Origin: Haemophilus parainfluenzae
GTDB taxonomy: Bacteria; Pseudomonadota; Gammaproteobacteria; Enterobacterales; Pasteurellaceae
Direction: 5' to 3'
Length of the DNA: 17,153 nucleotides
NCBI GenBank assembly: GCA_018381425.1
Contig: JAGZRY010000010.1
Span: forward strand, 1-17,153
Position 1 is the stretch's first letter. The number at the start of each line of letters is the position of its first letter. The notes under the pieces are model-generated. The model did no database searches. It worked only from the letters and a program-made list of their open reading frames with translations, and was not told the DNA's origin. Below, one piece after another: positions 8,244-15,942 of the stretch. The translations under genes and the position numbers were made by a program.

Positions 8244-9197
8244 TTACCCTTTTTTACGACGTTTTAAAGTATCAAGTAATACTGCGATTACAATAATCGC
8301 CCCTTTAACAATTTGCTGCCAGTATGGATCTACACCTAACATATTTAAGCCTTTATTGGTGGTACCGATAATTAAAGCTCCAATCACACACATTGGAATA
8401 GTACCGAAGCCACCACTTAAAGAAACTCCACCAATAACGGCTGCCGCGATAGCATCAAGCTCCCAAGCTAAACCGTAAGATGGGTTACCCGCATAGGTTC
8501 GTGATGCGAGTAAAGCGCCTGCTAATCCAGATAATGCTCCACCTAGAACATAAACCCAAATTAATGTTCTATTTGTGTTAATACCACAAATTTTAGCTGC
8601 ATTCAGATTTCCACCTACTGCATAAACATGACGACCAAAAGTTGAACGGCTAAGTAAAATATGAGAAGCAATCACAATTAAGATATACAACAAAACCAGC
8701 CCTGGAAGTCCAAAAATATTCACATCAGCAATCCAGGTAAATGCTTCTGAAGATGCATCAATTGGACGACCATCAGAATAAAGCTGTGCAGCACCACGTG
8801 CAATAATCATCATACCTAAAGTTGAGATAAACGGCGGAATGCCTCCAAGCGCTGTCAATCCACCATTAAATAATCCCAATAAAGCACCAATTAAAATTGA
8901 TGCGGCAAAAGCCAGTAGTGCAGATGATACACTATCGTTACCAGTCACAATTGAAGCAGAAACGACCGCTGTAAGCGCCACCACAGAGCCTGATGATAGA
9001 TCAATACCTGTGGTAATGATGATGAAGGTTACGCCAATTGCAATAATACCAAACATGGATACCTGTTCGATAATACTCCATACTGTTCTAGCTGAAAAAA
9101 ATCCGTCTATTGAAACAGACAATGCCAAAAAGAGAAGAATTAAAATTAAGACCATTCCATACGCATTAATCATTTTCTTCAGTGTCACGTTTTCCAT
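8244..9197 (-). CDS. Sugar (inositol) ABC transporter permease, RbsC/IatP type
   Basis: This 317-residue, very hydrophobic protein of the BPD_transp_2 family has about nine to ten membrane segments. It carries the family signature ITTGIDLSSGSVVALTAV near residues 61-78 and the C-terminal MLGVDPYWQQIVKGAIIV. It forms the inner membrane channel, probably as a homodimer, driven by the upstream double ATPase and fed by the periplasmic binding proteins. Inositol as substrate is inferred from the surrounding iol genes and from known IatP/IatA/IbpA systems. It is the last gene of the operon, 55 bases after the ATPase stop, with a GAGAGG ribosome site. Confidence 0.92.
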   Translation of the reverse strand: MENVTLKKMINAYGMVLILILLFLALSVSIDGFFSARTVWSIIEQVSMFGIIAIGVTFIIITTGIDLSSGSVVALTAVVSASIVTGNDSVSSALLAFAASILIGALLGLFNGGLTALGGIPPFISTLGMMIIARGAAQLYSDGRPIDASSEAFTWIADVNIFGLPGLVLLYILIVIASHILLSRSTFGRHVYAVGGNLNAAKICGINTNRTLIWVYVLGGALSGLAGALLASRTYAGNPSYGLAWELDAIAAAVIGGVSLSGGFGTIPMCVIGALIIGTTNKGLNMLGVDPYWQQIVKGAIIVIAVLLDTLKRRKKG

Positions 9198-9252
9198 AAT
9201 AAACCTCTCACTTTTTTAATCTTAATAAATAAACTATTCTAATTAATAGACA

Positions 9253-10764
9253 CTAACCCGAAGCCAATTCAAGTACTCGCTCTTGAGTCAATTCTGTATG
9301 TGGAATGATGCCAACTTGATGCCCTTCATGCATAACCATAACGCGATCACTCATTGATAAAAGCTCCAACATATCTGACGTAATCATAATGATTGTTTTA
9401 CCTTGTTTTGATAACTCAACCATCAATTTATAGAGCTCAGCTTTAGCCCCTACGTCAATCCCTTTCGTTGGTTCATCTAAAATCAAAATTTCAGGCTCTA
9501 GTAATAACCAACGAGCAAGCAATACTTTTTGTTGGTTACCTCCAGACAGATTATTCGTAATCACATCCACATTTGGCGCTTTTATTTTGAGTTTTGTTTT
9601 TTGTTCATTTGCCGTTTTTTGTGCTCTTGCAACAGATACGAGAAAATTCTCTAAATAAGGCGACATTTCAGGCATGATCATATTGTCTGTAATGCTCAGA
9701 TTTAGGAATAAGCCTGTCAATTTTCTGTCTTCAGTTACAAAGCCAATTTTATGCTTCATGGCATCTAGTGGATTATTAATAATCGCTTTTTCGCCTTTAA
9801 TATAAATCTCACCACTATCCGCAGGTTTATAACCAAATAAGCCTTCTACAATTTCTGAACGACCTGCTCCAACTAATCCAGCAATTCCAAAGATCTCACC
9901 TTTACGTACAGCAAAATTAATATCTTGATATTTTCCTTCTCGGGTAAAATGTTTAATTTCTAAAACAATCTCATCAGATAACTCAAAACGCTCACGTTGG
10001 AACATTTCTGACATATCACGGCCAACCATCATGGAAATGAGTTGTTCTTTGGTCACTTCTTTTGTTGGCTTCGTATCCACATATTGACCATCACGAATTA
10101 CCGTGATCTCATCAGACACTCTAAAAACTTCATCTAATTTGTGAGAGATGAAGATAATCGCAATGCCTCTTGCTTTAACCGTCTCAATAATGCGATAAAG
10201 TTGATCTACTTCATTTTCAGTTAATGCCGTTGTTGGCTCATCCATAATGATCACTTTCGCATCATTAGAAACGGCTGTCGCAATCGCAACCAACTGAGCT
10301 TTTGCCACCGATACATCGGACATTTTTTCTGTCACATCCATTGGCACACCAAGTTCTTTTAAAATAGCGGAAGCTTGCTCATTCATTGCTTTTTGATTAA
10401 GGAAAAATTTACCTTTCGTTATTTCCCGACCTAAATAAAAATTATCCGCAATCGTCAAATTAGCAGCAGGAGAAATTTCCTGAGGCACCATAGTGAGACC
10501 TCGACGAATTGCATCAATAGGACGTCCCGGTTTAAAAGGTTTATCATCTAGAATAAGTTCTCCACCTTCATCAGGAATATAAATTCCATATAGAATTTTC
10601 ATCAATGTGGATTTACCAGCTCCATTTTCCCCCATCAGAGCATGAACACTTCCACGCTTGACCCGGAGATTGATCTGATCTAATGCCTTAACCCCAGGAA
10701 ATGTTTTCGATACATTTCTCATTTCTAAAATATAGGGAGAATTTGAGCTATTACTATTCGTCAT
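9253..10764 (-). CDS. Sugar (inositol) ABC transporter ATP-binding protein with two ABC domains, RbsA/MglA/IatA type
   Basis: This 503-residue protein has two nucleotide-binding domains in tandem. Domain 1 has Walker A GENGAGKST (45-53) and Walker B VIIMDEP (171-177). Its signature is the weak DVSVAKAQ (150-157) instead of LSGGQ, a deviation also seen in MglA-like first domains. Domain 2 has the degenerate Walker A GLVGAGRSE (296-304) typical of the family, a good signature LSGGNQQ (406-412) and Walker B ILILDEP (426-432). It powers import through the permease next to it. An AAGGAG site precedes the start, and an uptake signal lies in the gap before it. The substrate is inferred from context. 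Confidence 0.94.
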   Translation of the reverse strand: MTNSNSSNSPYILEMRNVSKTFPGVKALDQINLRVKRGSVHALMGENGAGKSTLMKILYGIYIPDEGGELILDDKPFKPGRPIDAIRRGLTMVPQEISPAANLTIADNFYLGREITKGKFFLNQKAMNEQASAILKELGVPMDVTEKMSDVSVAKAQLVAIATAVSNDAKVIIMDEPTTALTENEVDQLYRIIETVKARGIAIIFISHKLDEVFRVSDEITVIRDGQYVDTKPTKEVTKEQLISMMVGRDMSEMFQRERFELSDEIVLEIKHFTREGKYQDINFAVRKGEIFGIAGLVGAGRSEIVEGLFGYKPADSGEIYIKGEKAIINNPLDAMKHKIGFVTEDRKLTGLFLNLSITDNMIMPEMSPYLENFLVSVARAQKTANEQKTKLKIKAPNVDVITNNLSGGNQQKVLLARWLLLEPEILILDEPTKGIDVGAKAELYKLMVELSKQGKTIIMITSDMLELLSMSDRVMVMHEGHQVGIIPHTELTQERVLELASG

Positions 10765-10811
10765 GTTTAACTCCTTGACTCGGTAAAAATAAATACGGAA
10801 ATAACGTTATA

Positions 10812-10820
10812 AAGTGCGGT
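10812..10820 (+). repeat. DNA uptake signal core, intergenic
   Basis: Exact AAGTGCGGT in the 60-base gap between the second binding protein and the ATPase. It is unpaired, so it does not form a terminator. Confidence 0.85.
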
Positions 10821-10824
10821 CAAT

Positions 10825-11757
10825 TTACTCCTTATATTTGTTGATATATTGTTCCTTCATTTCTGGGGTAACCAATTCAAAAGGAATCCAGTTATATTTG
10901 GGAACTTCTTCACTAAGCGCAGCCTTGTAGGCCATTTCTGCACTCAATCGTCCTTGTCCTGATGCAGATTGATAAACGGTAGCATCTAATCCGTTACCTA
11001 AATAAGCTAAAGCATCTGGTGTTGCATCAATTCCTACAATGAGCATGTCTTCATCTTTGAAGCCGAGTTTCTTCGCAGCTAATAAAGCCCCTATCGCCAT
11101 TTCATCATTATTACTCAGAATTACATTTGCATCTCGGTGAGCTGAAAGCAGATTTTCTACGACTTCCATTCCCTTAGCTCTATCCCATTTTGCCTCTTGT
11201 TCTGCGACCACTTTAATTTCAGGATGTTGAGCAAAGATCTTTTTATTACCCTCTGTTCGTTTAATTTGAGCTTCTAACCCCAACGGTCCAAGTAAAATAA
11301 TGGCTTTAGCTGGTTTACCATTCAATGAATTAACAATAAATTCGCCTTGCATTTCACCACTTTTAATTTCTTCAGAACCAACGTAGCTCGCTACGTATTG
11401 CATGTCTTCTTCATTCGGTTTCACTGTCACCACAATTAAAGGAATCTTCGCTTTCCTTGCTTTTAATCCAATGGCTTTTACGATCTTTTGATCTGTTGGC
11501 ATAATGATCAAAGCATCGACCTTCGAATCAATAAAATTTTCCACATCATTTAACATCTTGGCGGGATCGCCATTCGCATCGGCATATTTAAATTTAAGAT
11601 TAGATTGGGAGGCGACAAACTTATCCATGGAATCCTGCAAATAAGTGGGATATTTATCTGCGAGGCTATACATTGAAACACCAACTACTATCGACTTGGC
11701 TAAAATAACTGGGGCAAAAAAGAGACTAATAACTAAAATGCATACCTTTTTTAACAT
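10825..11757 (-). CDS. Periplasmic sugar-binding protein, second copy (inositol transporter)
   Basis: This 310-residue Peripla_BP_4 protein has a Sec signal peptide (MLKKVCILVISLFFAPVILA, cleaved near residue 20 before KSIVVG). It is about 62% identical, by hand count and without gaps, to the binding protein encoded just upstream at 11836-12774, so the pair comes from a tandem duplication. Shared segments include ADANGDPA, AQIKRT, KWDRAKG, SNNDEMAIGA and DATPDAL. One pocket-type segment differs: VVTVKPN here against IINRKPL in the first copy, losing an Arg at a position often used for ligand binding in this fold. It may bind a different inositol isomer. The start is supported by GGAGGG upstream. 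Confidence 0.9.
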   Translation of the reverse strand: MLKKVCILVISLFFAPVILAKSIVVGVSMYSLADKYPTYLQDSMDKFVASQSNLKFKYADANGDPAKMLNDVENFIDSKVDALIIMPTDQKIVKAIGLKARKAKIPLIVVTVKPNEEDMQYVASYVGSEEIKSGEMQGEFIVNSLNGKPAKAIILLGPLGLEAQIKRTEGNKKIFAQHPEIKVVAEQEAKWDRAKGMEVVENLLSAHRDANVILSNNDEMAIGALLAAKKLGFKDEDMLIVGIDATPDALAYLGNGLDATVYQSASGQGRLSAEMAYKAALSEEVPKYNWIPFELVTPEMKEQYINKYKE

Positions 11758-11795
11758 TGTTCATCCCTCCATTAATAAATCTCTTTAGCTTTAAC

Positions 11796-11817
11796 CGGAA
11801 GGGTGATCACCCTTCCG
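11796..11817. other. Perfect 22-bp palindrome between the two binding-protein genes
   Basis: The arm CGGAAGGGTGA (11796-11806) is followed directly by its complement (11807-11817). In RNA this gives a GC-rich stem with a small GAUC loop. No T-run follows on the minus strand (GTTAAAGCTAAAG), so it is not a standard terminator. An mRNA-stabilising hairpin or partial attenuator after the first binding-protein gene is likely, as in other transport operons that need excess binding protein. Confidence 0.7.
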
Positions 11818-11835
11818 TTATTTAGATGAGAAAAT

Positions 11836-12774
11836 CTATTTTTTATATCTCGCTTGATATTCCTCTTTTTTATCTGGTGTAACGAGTTCAAAAGGCACCC
11901 ATTTCACAGCTGGAACTTTTTCACCTTTTGCAGCAAGATAGGCCATTTCAGCTCCCGCAGAACCTTGTCCGGCAGCTGATTGGAACACTGTTGCATCTAA
12001 TCCTTTACCTAAATAATCTAATGCATCAGGTGTTGCATCAAGGCCAACAATAATTAAATCTTCATCTTTAAGACCTAATTTTCTGCCTGCTAATACTGCG
12101 CCAATCGCCATTTCATCATTATTACTAACAACAACATTTAAATTTTTATTTGCCGCAAGTAAGTTTTCTGCAATTTCTAAGCCTTTGGCTCTATCCCATT
12201 TACCTTCTTGTTCAGTAAAAATTTTAATATTGTTATGCTGACCAAAAATTTCCTTATTGCCTTGCGTACGCTTAATTTGAGCATCTTGCCCTAAAGGCCC
12301 CATCAAGATTGCAGCTTCTGCAGGGCTACCTTTTAAGGTATCAACAATGAAGTTAGCTTGAATACGTCCACCTTCGATTTCATCCGATCCTACATAACTA
12401 GTAACGTACTGCATATCTTCATCTAATGGTTTACGATTGATAATAATGAGAGGGATACCGGCTCGTTTAGCTTTTTTGCCAATAACCTTAACAATATTTG
12501 GATCTGTTGGAACAACAAGTAATGCATCAACTTTTTGATCGATAAATGTTTCTGCATCATTTAATAAACGAGCGGGGTCACCATTCGCATCTGCGAGTTT
12601 AATTTCCACATCATCATGTGCTTTATCAAACTCACGAATGGCATCTTGAAGATAGGTTTGCCATTTATCAGAAAAGGCAACCATTGGTGCACCAATCACA
12701 ACATTTTTAGCGATAACAGCTTGAGACGTTAATAAAACTCCACCACAAAGTAACGCAAGCAATGTTTTTTTCAT
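11836..12774 (-). CDS. Periplasmic sugar-binding protein, first copy (inositol transporter)
   Basis: This is a 312-residue Peripla_BP_4 protein. I place the start at 12774, not at the more distant ATG at 12882. The shorter form begins MKKTLLALLCGG, a clean signal peptide cleaved near VIA|KNVVIG, and has AAAGGGAG at a good distance; the longer form would add 36 residues that are not signal-like. Pocket-type segments are GAPMVAFSDKW, IINRKPL, AQIKRT, KWDRAKG, SNNDEMAIGA and FQSAAGQG. It captures the sugar alcohol in the periplasm and delivers it to the permease. It is the first gene of the transporter operon, behind its own operator and CRP-like site, and is followed by a stabilising-type hairpin. 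The inositol ligand is inferred from the neighbours. Confidence 0.92.
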   Translation of the reverse strand: MKKTLLALLCGGVLLTSQAVIAKNVVIGAPMVAFSDKWQTYLQDAIREFDKAHDDVEIKLADANGDPARLLNDAETFIDQKVDALLVVPTDPNIVKVIGKKAKRAGIPLIIINRKPLDEDMQYVTSYVGSDEIEGGRIQANFIVDTLKGSPAEAAILMGPLGQDAQIKRTQGNKEIFGQHNNIKIFTEQEGKWDRAKGLEIAENLLAANKNLNVVVSNNDEMAIGAVLAGRKLGLKDEDLIIVGLDATPDALDYLGKGLDATVFQSAAGQGSAGAEMAYLAAKGEKVPAVKWVPFELVTPDKKEEYQARYKK

Positions 12775-12841
12775 AATGCTACTCCCTTTATTAGTTAAAC
12801 GAATAACAAAGATTGAAATACAGCTATACTCTCGCAGTATG

Positions 12842-12855
12842 CGAATATAAATTTC
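12842..12855. promoter_or_regulatory. Possible IolR operator upstream of the transporter operon
   Basis: CGAA-TATAAA-TTTC keeps the N6 spacing and one exact half (TTTC, followed by A) of the GAAA-N6-TTTC sites near iolC and iolD. A separate inverted repeat ATACT-CTCGC-AGTAT (12826-12840) lies next to it, and its role is unknown. No confident -35/-10 pair was chosen. Confidence 0.45.
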
Positions 12856-12938
12856 ATCAAGGTACAAATTGGAATAAATCATCCAATGCTATCTATATCA
12901 TTAAAAGAAGATTTTCTGCAACTGTCATTTTTTGAAAG

Positions 12939-12954
12939 TGTGAAGTAGATCTTA
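12939..12954. promoter_or_regulatory. CRP-like binding site upstream of the transporter operon
   Basis: TGTGA-AGTAGA-TCTTA has one perfect half-site (TGTGA) and a partial second half (TC..A), 165 bases before the first binding-protein start. It is the third CRP-like site found at an iol promoter region in this window. Confidence 0.5.
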
Positions 12955-13000
12955 CTTTTTAGTCGAAAATATTTACTATTCGCAAAATCTTCCGATTAAT

Positions 13001-13037
13001 AATAAAAAAATAAGGAGCACTATAATTGAATGCCCCT
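13001..13037 (-). terminator. Terminator of the mmsA-dehydrogenase unit
   Basis: On the minus strand AGGGGCA (13037-13031) pairs with TGCTCCT (13019-13013) with one G-T wobble and an 11-base loop. An A-rich run on the plus strand (13001-13010) gives the T-tract. It lies 7 bases past the dehydrogenase stop, so the transporter operon must start from its own promoter. Confidence 0.75.
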
Positions 13038-13044
13038 CATCGAA

Positions 13045-14184
13045 TTACGCTATTTCTTCCACATTAACCCAACGTTTTTGGTGATACGATAATGCTATTG
13101 CATCTAACACGCGAGACACCTTATATCCTTCTTCAAAATCAGGATATAAAACACCTTCAGGTGAAGCTAAACCATTTACTAAATCTCTAATCTCCACAGT
13201 TTTCTGATCGTTAAAACCAATGCCATGACCTGCGCTCACACAAAAATTCTTGTAATCAGGATGCAATGGCCCAGTAAGGATTGTTTTAAAGCCTTGTCTT
13301 GCTGGATCTTCATCATGTAAATAAAGCTTTAATTCAGCCATTCTTTCTTGAGTATAAGAAATACTACCTTTTGTTCCCGTAATCACATAGCTCAGTCCCA
13401 TTTTTCGTCCGCAAGCAATTCGAGACGTTTCAATCGTTCCCATGCATCCATTATCAAATCGAACCAAGGCTGTCGCCTGATCTTCATTCTCAACATCTAA
13501 ACGTTCTTGTAAATTATGAGGATTTGGGCGATTTTTAATTACCGTTTGCATATCTCCGATAACAGCTCGAATATCCTGCCCTAATAAATACTGAGACATC
13601 TGTACAATATGAGCGGCTAAATCTCCCAATGCACCTAGTCCTGCTTTTTCTTTCACGCAATGCCAATCCAATGGTGTATTTTCATTAGCTAAGTAATCTT
13701 CATTATGAGTACCATAAAAATGTACTACGTCTCCAATTTCACCATTAGCAATAATTTCTCTGGCTAATTGAGTAGTTGGATTCTTTATGTAATTAAACCC
13801 AACCAAGGTCTTAACATTTGCTTTCTTCGCCACTTCATACATTAATTTGGCATCTTCTGCAGTGAGAGCTAGCGGTTTTTCAGAGTAAACATGTTTACCA
13901 TTGGCAATGGCTGCTAATGCAATTTCTTTATGAAGAAAGTTTGGAGTGCAAATATCTACTACATCCACATTTGGATCTTGCACAATATCCCTCCAATCGC
14001 CCGTAAAACGATTAAAACCGAATTCTTTTGCCTTTTTCTCTGCTAATTCCGGTGTAATCTCGGCTAAATATTCCAGAACCAATTCAGCGTCAAGTGGAAA
14101 TACTGTTGGAGCCTGAGCATAAGCAATAGCATGGCAACGACCAATATATCCAGTACCAACCAAACCAATTCGAACCTGTTTCAT
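13045..14184 (-). CDS. Second Gfo/Idh/MocA-family dehydrogenase of the inositol cluster
   Basis: This 379-residue protein has the Rossmann motif GTGYIG (10-15), the EKP motif (102-104) and a likely catalytic Asp188/His192 pair in GALGDLAAHIVQMS, so it has the complete Lys-Asp-His set. It is longer than IolG and clearly different from it, so it is not a recent copy. It is read together with mmsA. A role in oxidising another inositol isomer (for example scyllo- or chiro-inositol) or in inosose interconversion fits the context, but the sequence alone does not fix the substrate. The start ATG follows an AAGGAT-type site. A terminator follows the gene. Confidence 0.88.
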   Translation of the reverse strand: MKQVRIGLVGTGYIGRCHAIAYAQAPTVFPLDAELVLEYLAEITPELAEKKAKEFGFNRFTGDWRDIVQDPNVDVVDICTPNFLHKEIALAAIANGKHVYSEKPLALTAEDAKLMYEVAKKANVKTLVGFNYIKNPTTQLAREIIANGEIGDVVHFYGTHNEDYLANENTPLDWHCVKEKAGLGALGDLAAHIVQMSQYLLGQDIRAVIGDMQTVIKNRPNPHNLQERLDVENEDQATALVRFDNGCMGTIETSRIACGRKMGLSYVITGTKGSISYTQERMAELKLYLHDEDPARQGFKTILTGPLHPDYKNFCVSAGHGIGFNDQKTVEIRDLVNGLASPEGVLYPDFEEGYKVSRVLDAIALSYHQKRWVNVEEIA

Positions 14185-14214
14185 ACGATATCCTTACTAT
14201 TTATTGCATAGAAC

Positions 14215-14252
14215 AAGAGGAGATAACGTCCTCAATGCGATTATCTCCTCTT
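14215..14252. other. Hairpin between mmsA and the second dehydrogenase
   Basis: A perfect 12-bp inverted repeat, AAGAGGAGATAA (14215-14226) with TTATCTCCTCTT (14241-14252), has a 14-base loop. Neither side has a T-run, so full termination is unlikely. It may stabilise the mmsA mRNA or set the ratio of the two products. It lies in the 91-base gap between the two genes. Confidence 0.65.
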
Positions 14253-14275
14253 CATGGTTTAAAAGATTATGTTAA

Positions 14276-15784
14276 TTAAAGTGTCGGCATACTAAATGCA
14301 GCATTTTCAATTACATATTTATTTGGCCAACGTGTTGTCGTTGTTTTCATCTTCGTATAGAAACGAACGCCATCTGGTCCATAAACATTTAAGGTGCTGT
14401 AAGATGAATGTTTCCAACCACCGAAGCAATGGAATGACATTGGTACTGGAATTGGCACGTTAATGCCCACCATACCAGCCTGAACGTGATATGCAAACTC
14501 ACGAGCAGCACCACCATCAGAGGTAAAGATAGCTGTACCGTTTCCATAAGGATGCTCATTAATTAACTTCATTGCTTCTTCAAAGCTTTTCGCTCTGACA
14601 ATACCTAATACAGGTCCAAAGATCTCTTCTTTATAAATCACCATATCGGAAGTGACATTATCGAACAAAGAACCACCGATAAAGAAACCATTTTCATGAC
14701 CAGCAGGTTTTTTACCTCGACCATCAACAATAAGTGTTGCACCTTCTTCCACACCGGTTGTAATGTAATTTATCACATTGTTGAGATGTTGCTGAGTAAT
14801 TAATGGACCAAAATCCATCTCTTTTTCACCATCTTTTGGAATACCTGGACCATAACGCAGTGCTTCTACTTTTGGTTTTAAAGCTGCCACTAATTTATCT
14901 GCAGTTTCATCATCAATCGTAACAGCCAATGCTAGTGCCATACAACGTTCACCCGCAGCACCAAATGCCGCACCTAATAAAGCATTTGCGGTAGATTCAA
15001 TATCTGCATCCGGCATAATTAATGCATGGTTTTTCGCGGCACCAAAAGTTTGTACGCGTTTGCCGAATTCAGAACCGACTTTATATACATGTGCTGCAGC
15101 TGGTGTAGAACCCACAAAACTCACAGCATGAACACGCGGATCACGCAATAAAACTTCATTATCATGACGATCACCATGTACTACATTAAATACGCCATCT
15201 GGTAAACCTGCTTCTTTTAACAATTCAGCCAAACGAATAGATAAGGAAGGATCTGCTTTAGCCGGTTTTAAAATGAAAGTATTACCGCAAGCTAATGCAA
15301 TTGGGAACATCCACATTGGCACCATTGCAGGGAAGTTAAACGGTGTAATACCAACAGTTACCCCTAGTGGTTGCAAAGATGAATGAATATCGATGCCACG
15401 CCCTGCTTGCTCTGAAAATTCACCTTTTAATAAATGAGGAATACCGCATGAGAATTCAACAACTTCTAAACCACGAGTTAATTCACCACAAGCATCAGAA
15501 TAAACCTTACCATGCTCCTCTACAATTAAACGAGCTAATGAATCCCAATCTCTTTCTAGCAATTCTTTAAATTTAAACATAATCCGGGCACGACGTAGCG
15601 GAGAGATTGCTGACCAATCAGCAAAAGCTTTATGTGCTACTTCGATAGCTTCATTTACATCATCCGGAGTACTCATAATCACTTGGCGAATTTGCTCACC
15701 TGTTGCAGGATTATAAATTGGATGCGCTTTTGTCCCTCTGCTTGGTACTTGTTTACCATTAATAAAGTTATAAACAGTTTCCAT
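14276..15784 (-). CDS. mmsA: Methylmalonate-semialdehyde dehydrogenase (CoA-acylating), malonate-semialdehyde step
   Basis: This 502-residue aldehyde dehydrogenase is also named iolA. The catalytic Cys281 lies in FGAAGERCMA, and the segment QTFGAAKNH replaces the usual ELGGK, so the general-base Glu of hydrolytic ALDHs is missing, as is normal for the CoA-acylating MMSDH class. PFNFP (148-152) and FVGST (223-227) are cofactor-binding segments. It turns malonate semialdehyde into acetyl-CoA and CO2 with NAD and CoA. I chose the start at 15784 because AAGGAG sits 6 bases ahead of it. An ATG at 15799 in the same frame would place that ribosome site inside the gene, adding MKEFK. It is the first gene of a two-gene unit, divergent from iolB. 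Confidence 0.95.
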   Translation of the reverse strand: METVYNFINGKQVPSRGTKAHPIYNPATGEQIRQVIMSTPDDVNEAIEVAHKAFADWSAISPLRRARIMFKFKELLERDWDSLARLIVEEHGKVYSDACGELTRGLEVVEFSCGIPHLLKGEFSEQAGRGIDIHSSLQPLGVTVGITPFNFPAMVPMWMFPIALACGNTFILKPAKADPSLSIRLAELLKEAGLPDGVFNVVHGDRHDNEVLLRDPRVHAVSFVGSTPAAAHVYKVGSEFGKRVQTFGAAKNHALIMPDADIESTANALLGAAFGAAGERCMALALAVTIDDETADKLVAALKPKVEALRYGPGIPKDGEKEMDFGPLITQQHLNNVINYITTGVEEGATLIVDGRGKKPAGHENGFFIGGSLFDNVTSDMVIYKEEIFGPVLGIVRAKSFEEAMKLINEHPYGNGTAIFTSDGGAAREFAYHVQAGMVGINVPIPVPMSFHCFGGWKHSSYSTLNVYGPDGVRFYTKMKTTTTRWPNKYVIENAAFSMPTL

Positions 15785-15871
15785 TTTGAACTCCTTCATA
15801 CAGTTTCAGAAATTAAGATGCGACAAATGAATAACAACTTGCATAAAAAACAATACTCATTCTTTAAATCT

Positions 15872-15877
15872 AGTATA
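15872..15877 (-). promoter_or_regulatory. Predicted -10 of the mmsA promoter
   Basis: TATACT on the minus strand, in the octamer TATACTAG that also forms the iolD -10 region (4001-4008). No good -35 is visible at 16-18 bases. An ATTGAA-CAT-TTCAAT inverted repeat (15892-15906) covers the expected -35 position and could be a repressor site, though its spacing differs from the GAAA-N6-TTTC sites. Confidence 0.5.
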
Positions 15878-15922
15878 GAGTAGGCAAACAAATTGAACAT
15901 TTCAATCCATTTATTAAAATAT

Positions 15923-15938
15923 TGGATATTTTATTTCA
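15923..15938. promoter_or_regulatory. Possible IolR operator in the mmsA/iolB divergent region
   Basis: TGGAT-ATTTTA-TTTCA has one exact TTTCA half and a degenerate partner (GGAT against GGAA/GAAA), with the same N6 AT spacer as the perfect sites at 3778 and 3957. It lies immediately next to the CRP-like site. Confidence 0.45.
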
Positions 15939-15942
15939 TTTA

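Noticed and set aside
8227..8478. 83-residue plus-strand open frame antisense to the permease
   Set aside because: It mirrors codons of a well-supported membrane protein gene, with no ribosome site and no recognisable domain.
8839..9219. 126-residue plus-strand open frame antisense to the permease
   Set aside because: It is a shadow frame of a clear permease gene; its composition reflects reversed hydrophobic codons.
12775..12882. N-terminal extension of the first binding protein from an ATG at 12882
   Set aside because: The added 36 residues are not signal-like, there is no ribosome site, and the region overlaps the operator candidate. The inner ATG at 12774 has a strong site and a normal signal peptide.
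15785..15799. Upstream ATG for mmsA adding five residues
   Set aside because: The AAGGAG ribosome site lies inside this extension at the ideal distance from the ATG at 15784.
15367..15883. Plus-strand open frames of 67 and 83 residues over mmsA and its promoter
   Set aside because: There is no ribosome site and no family resemblance. The second runs across the predicted mmsA -10.
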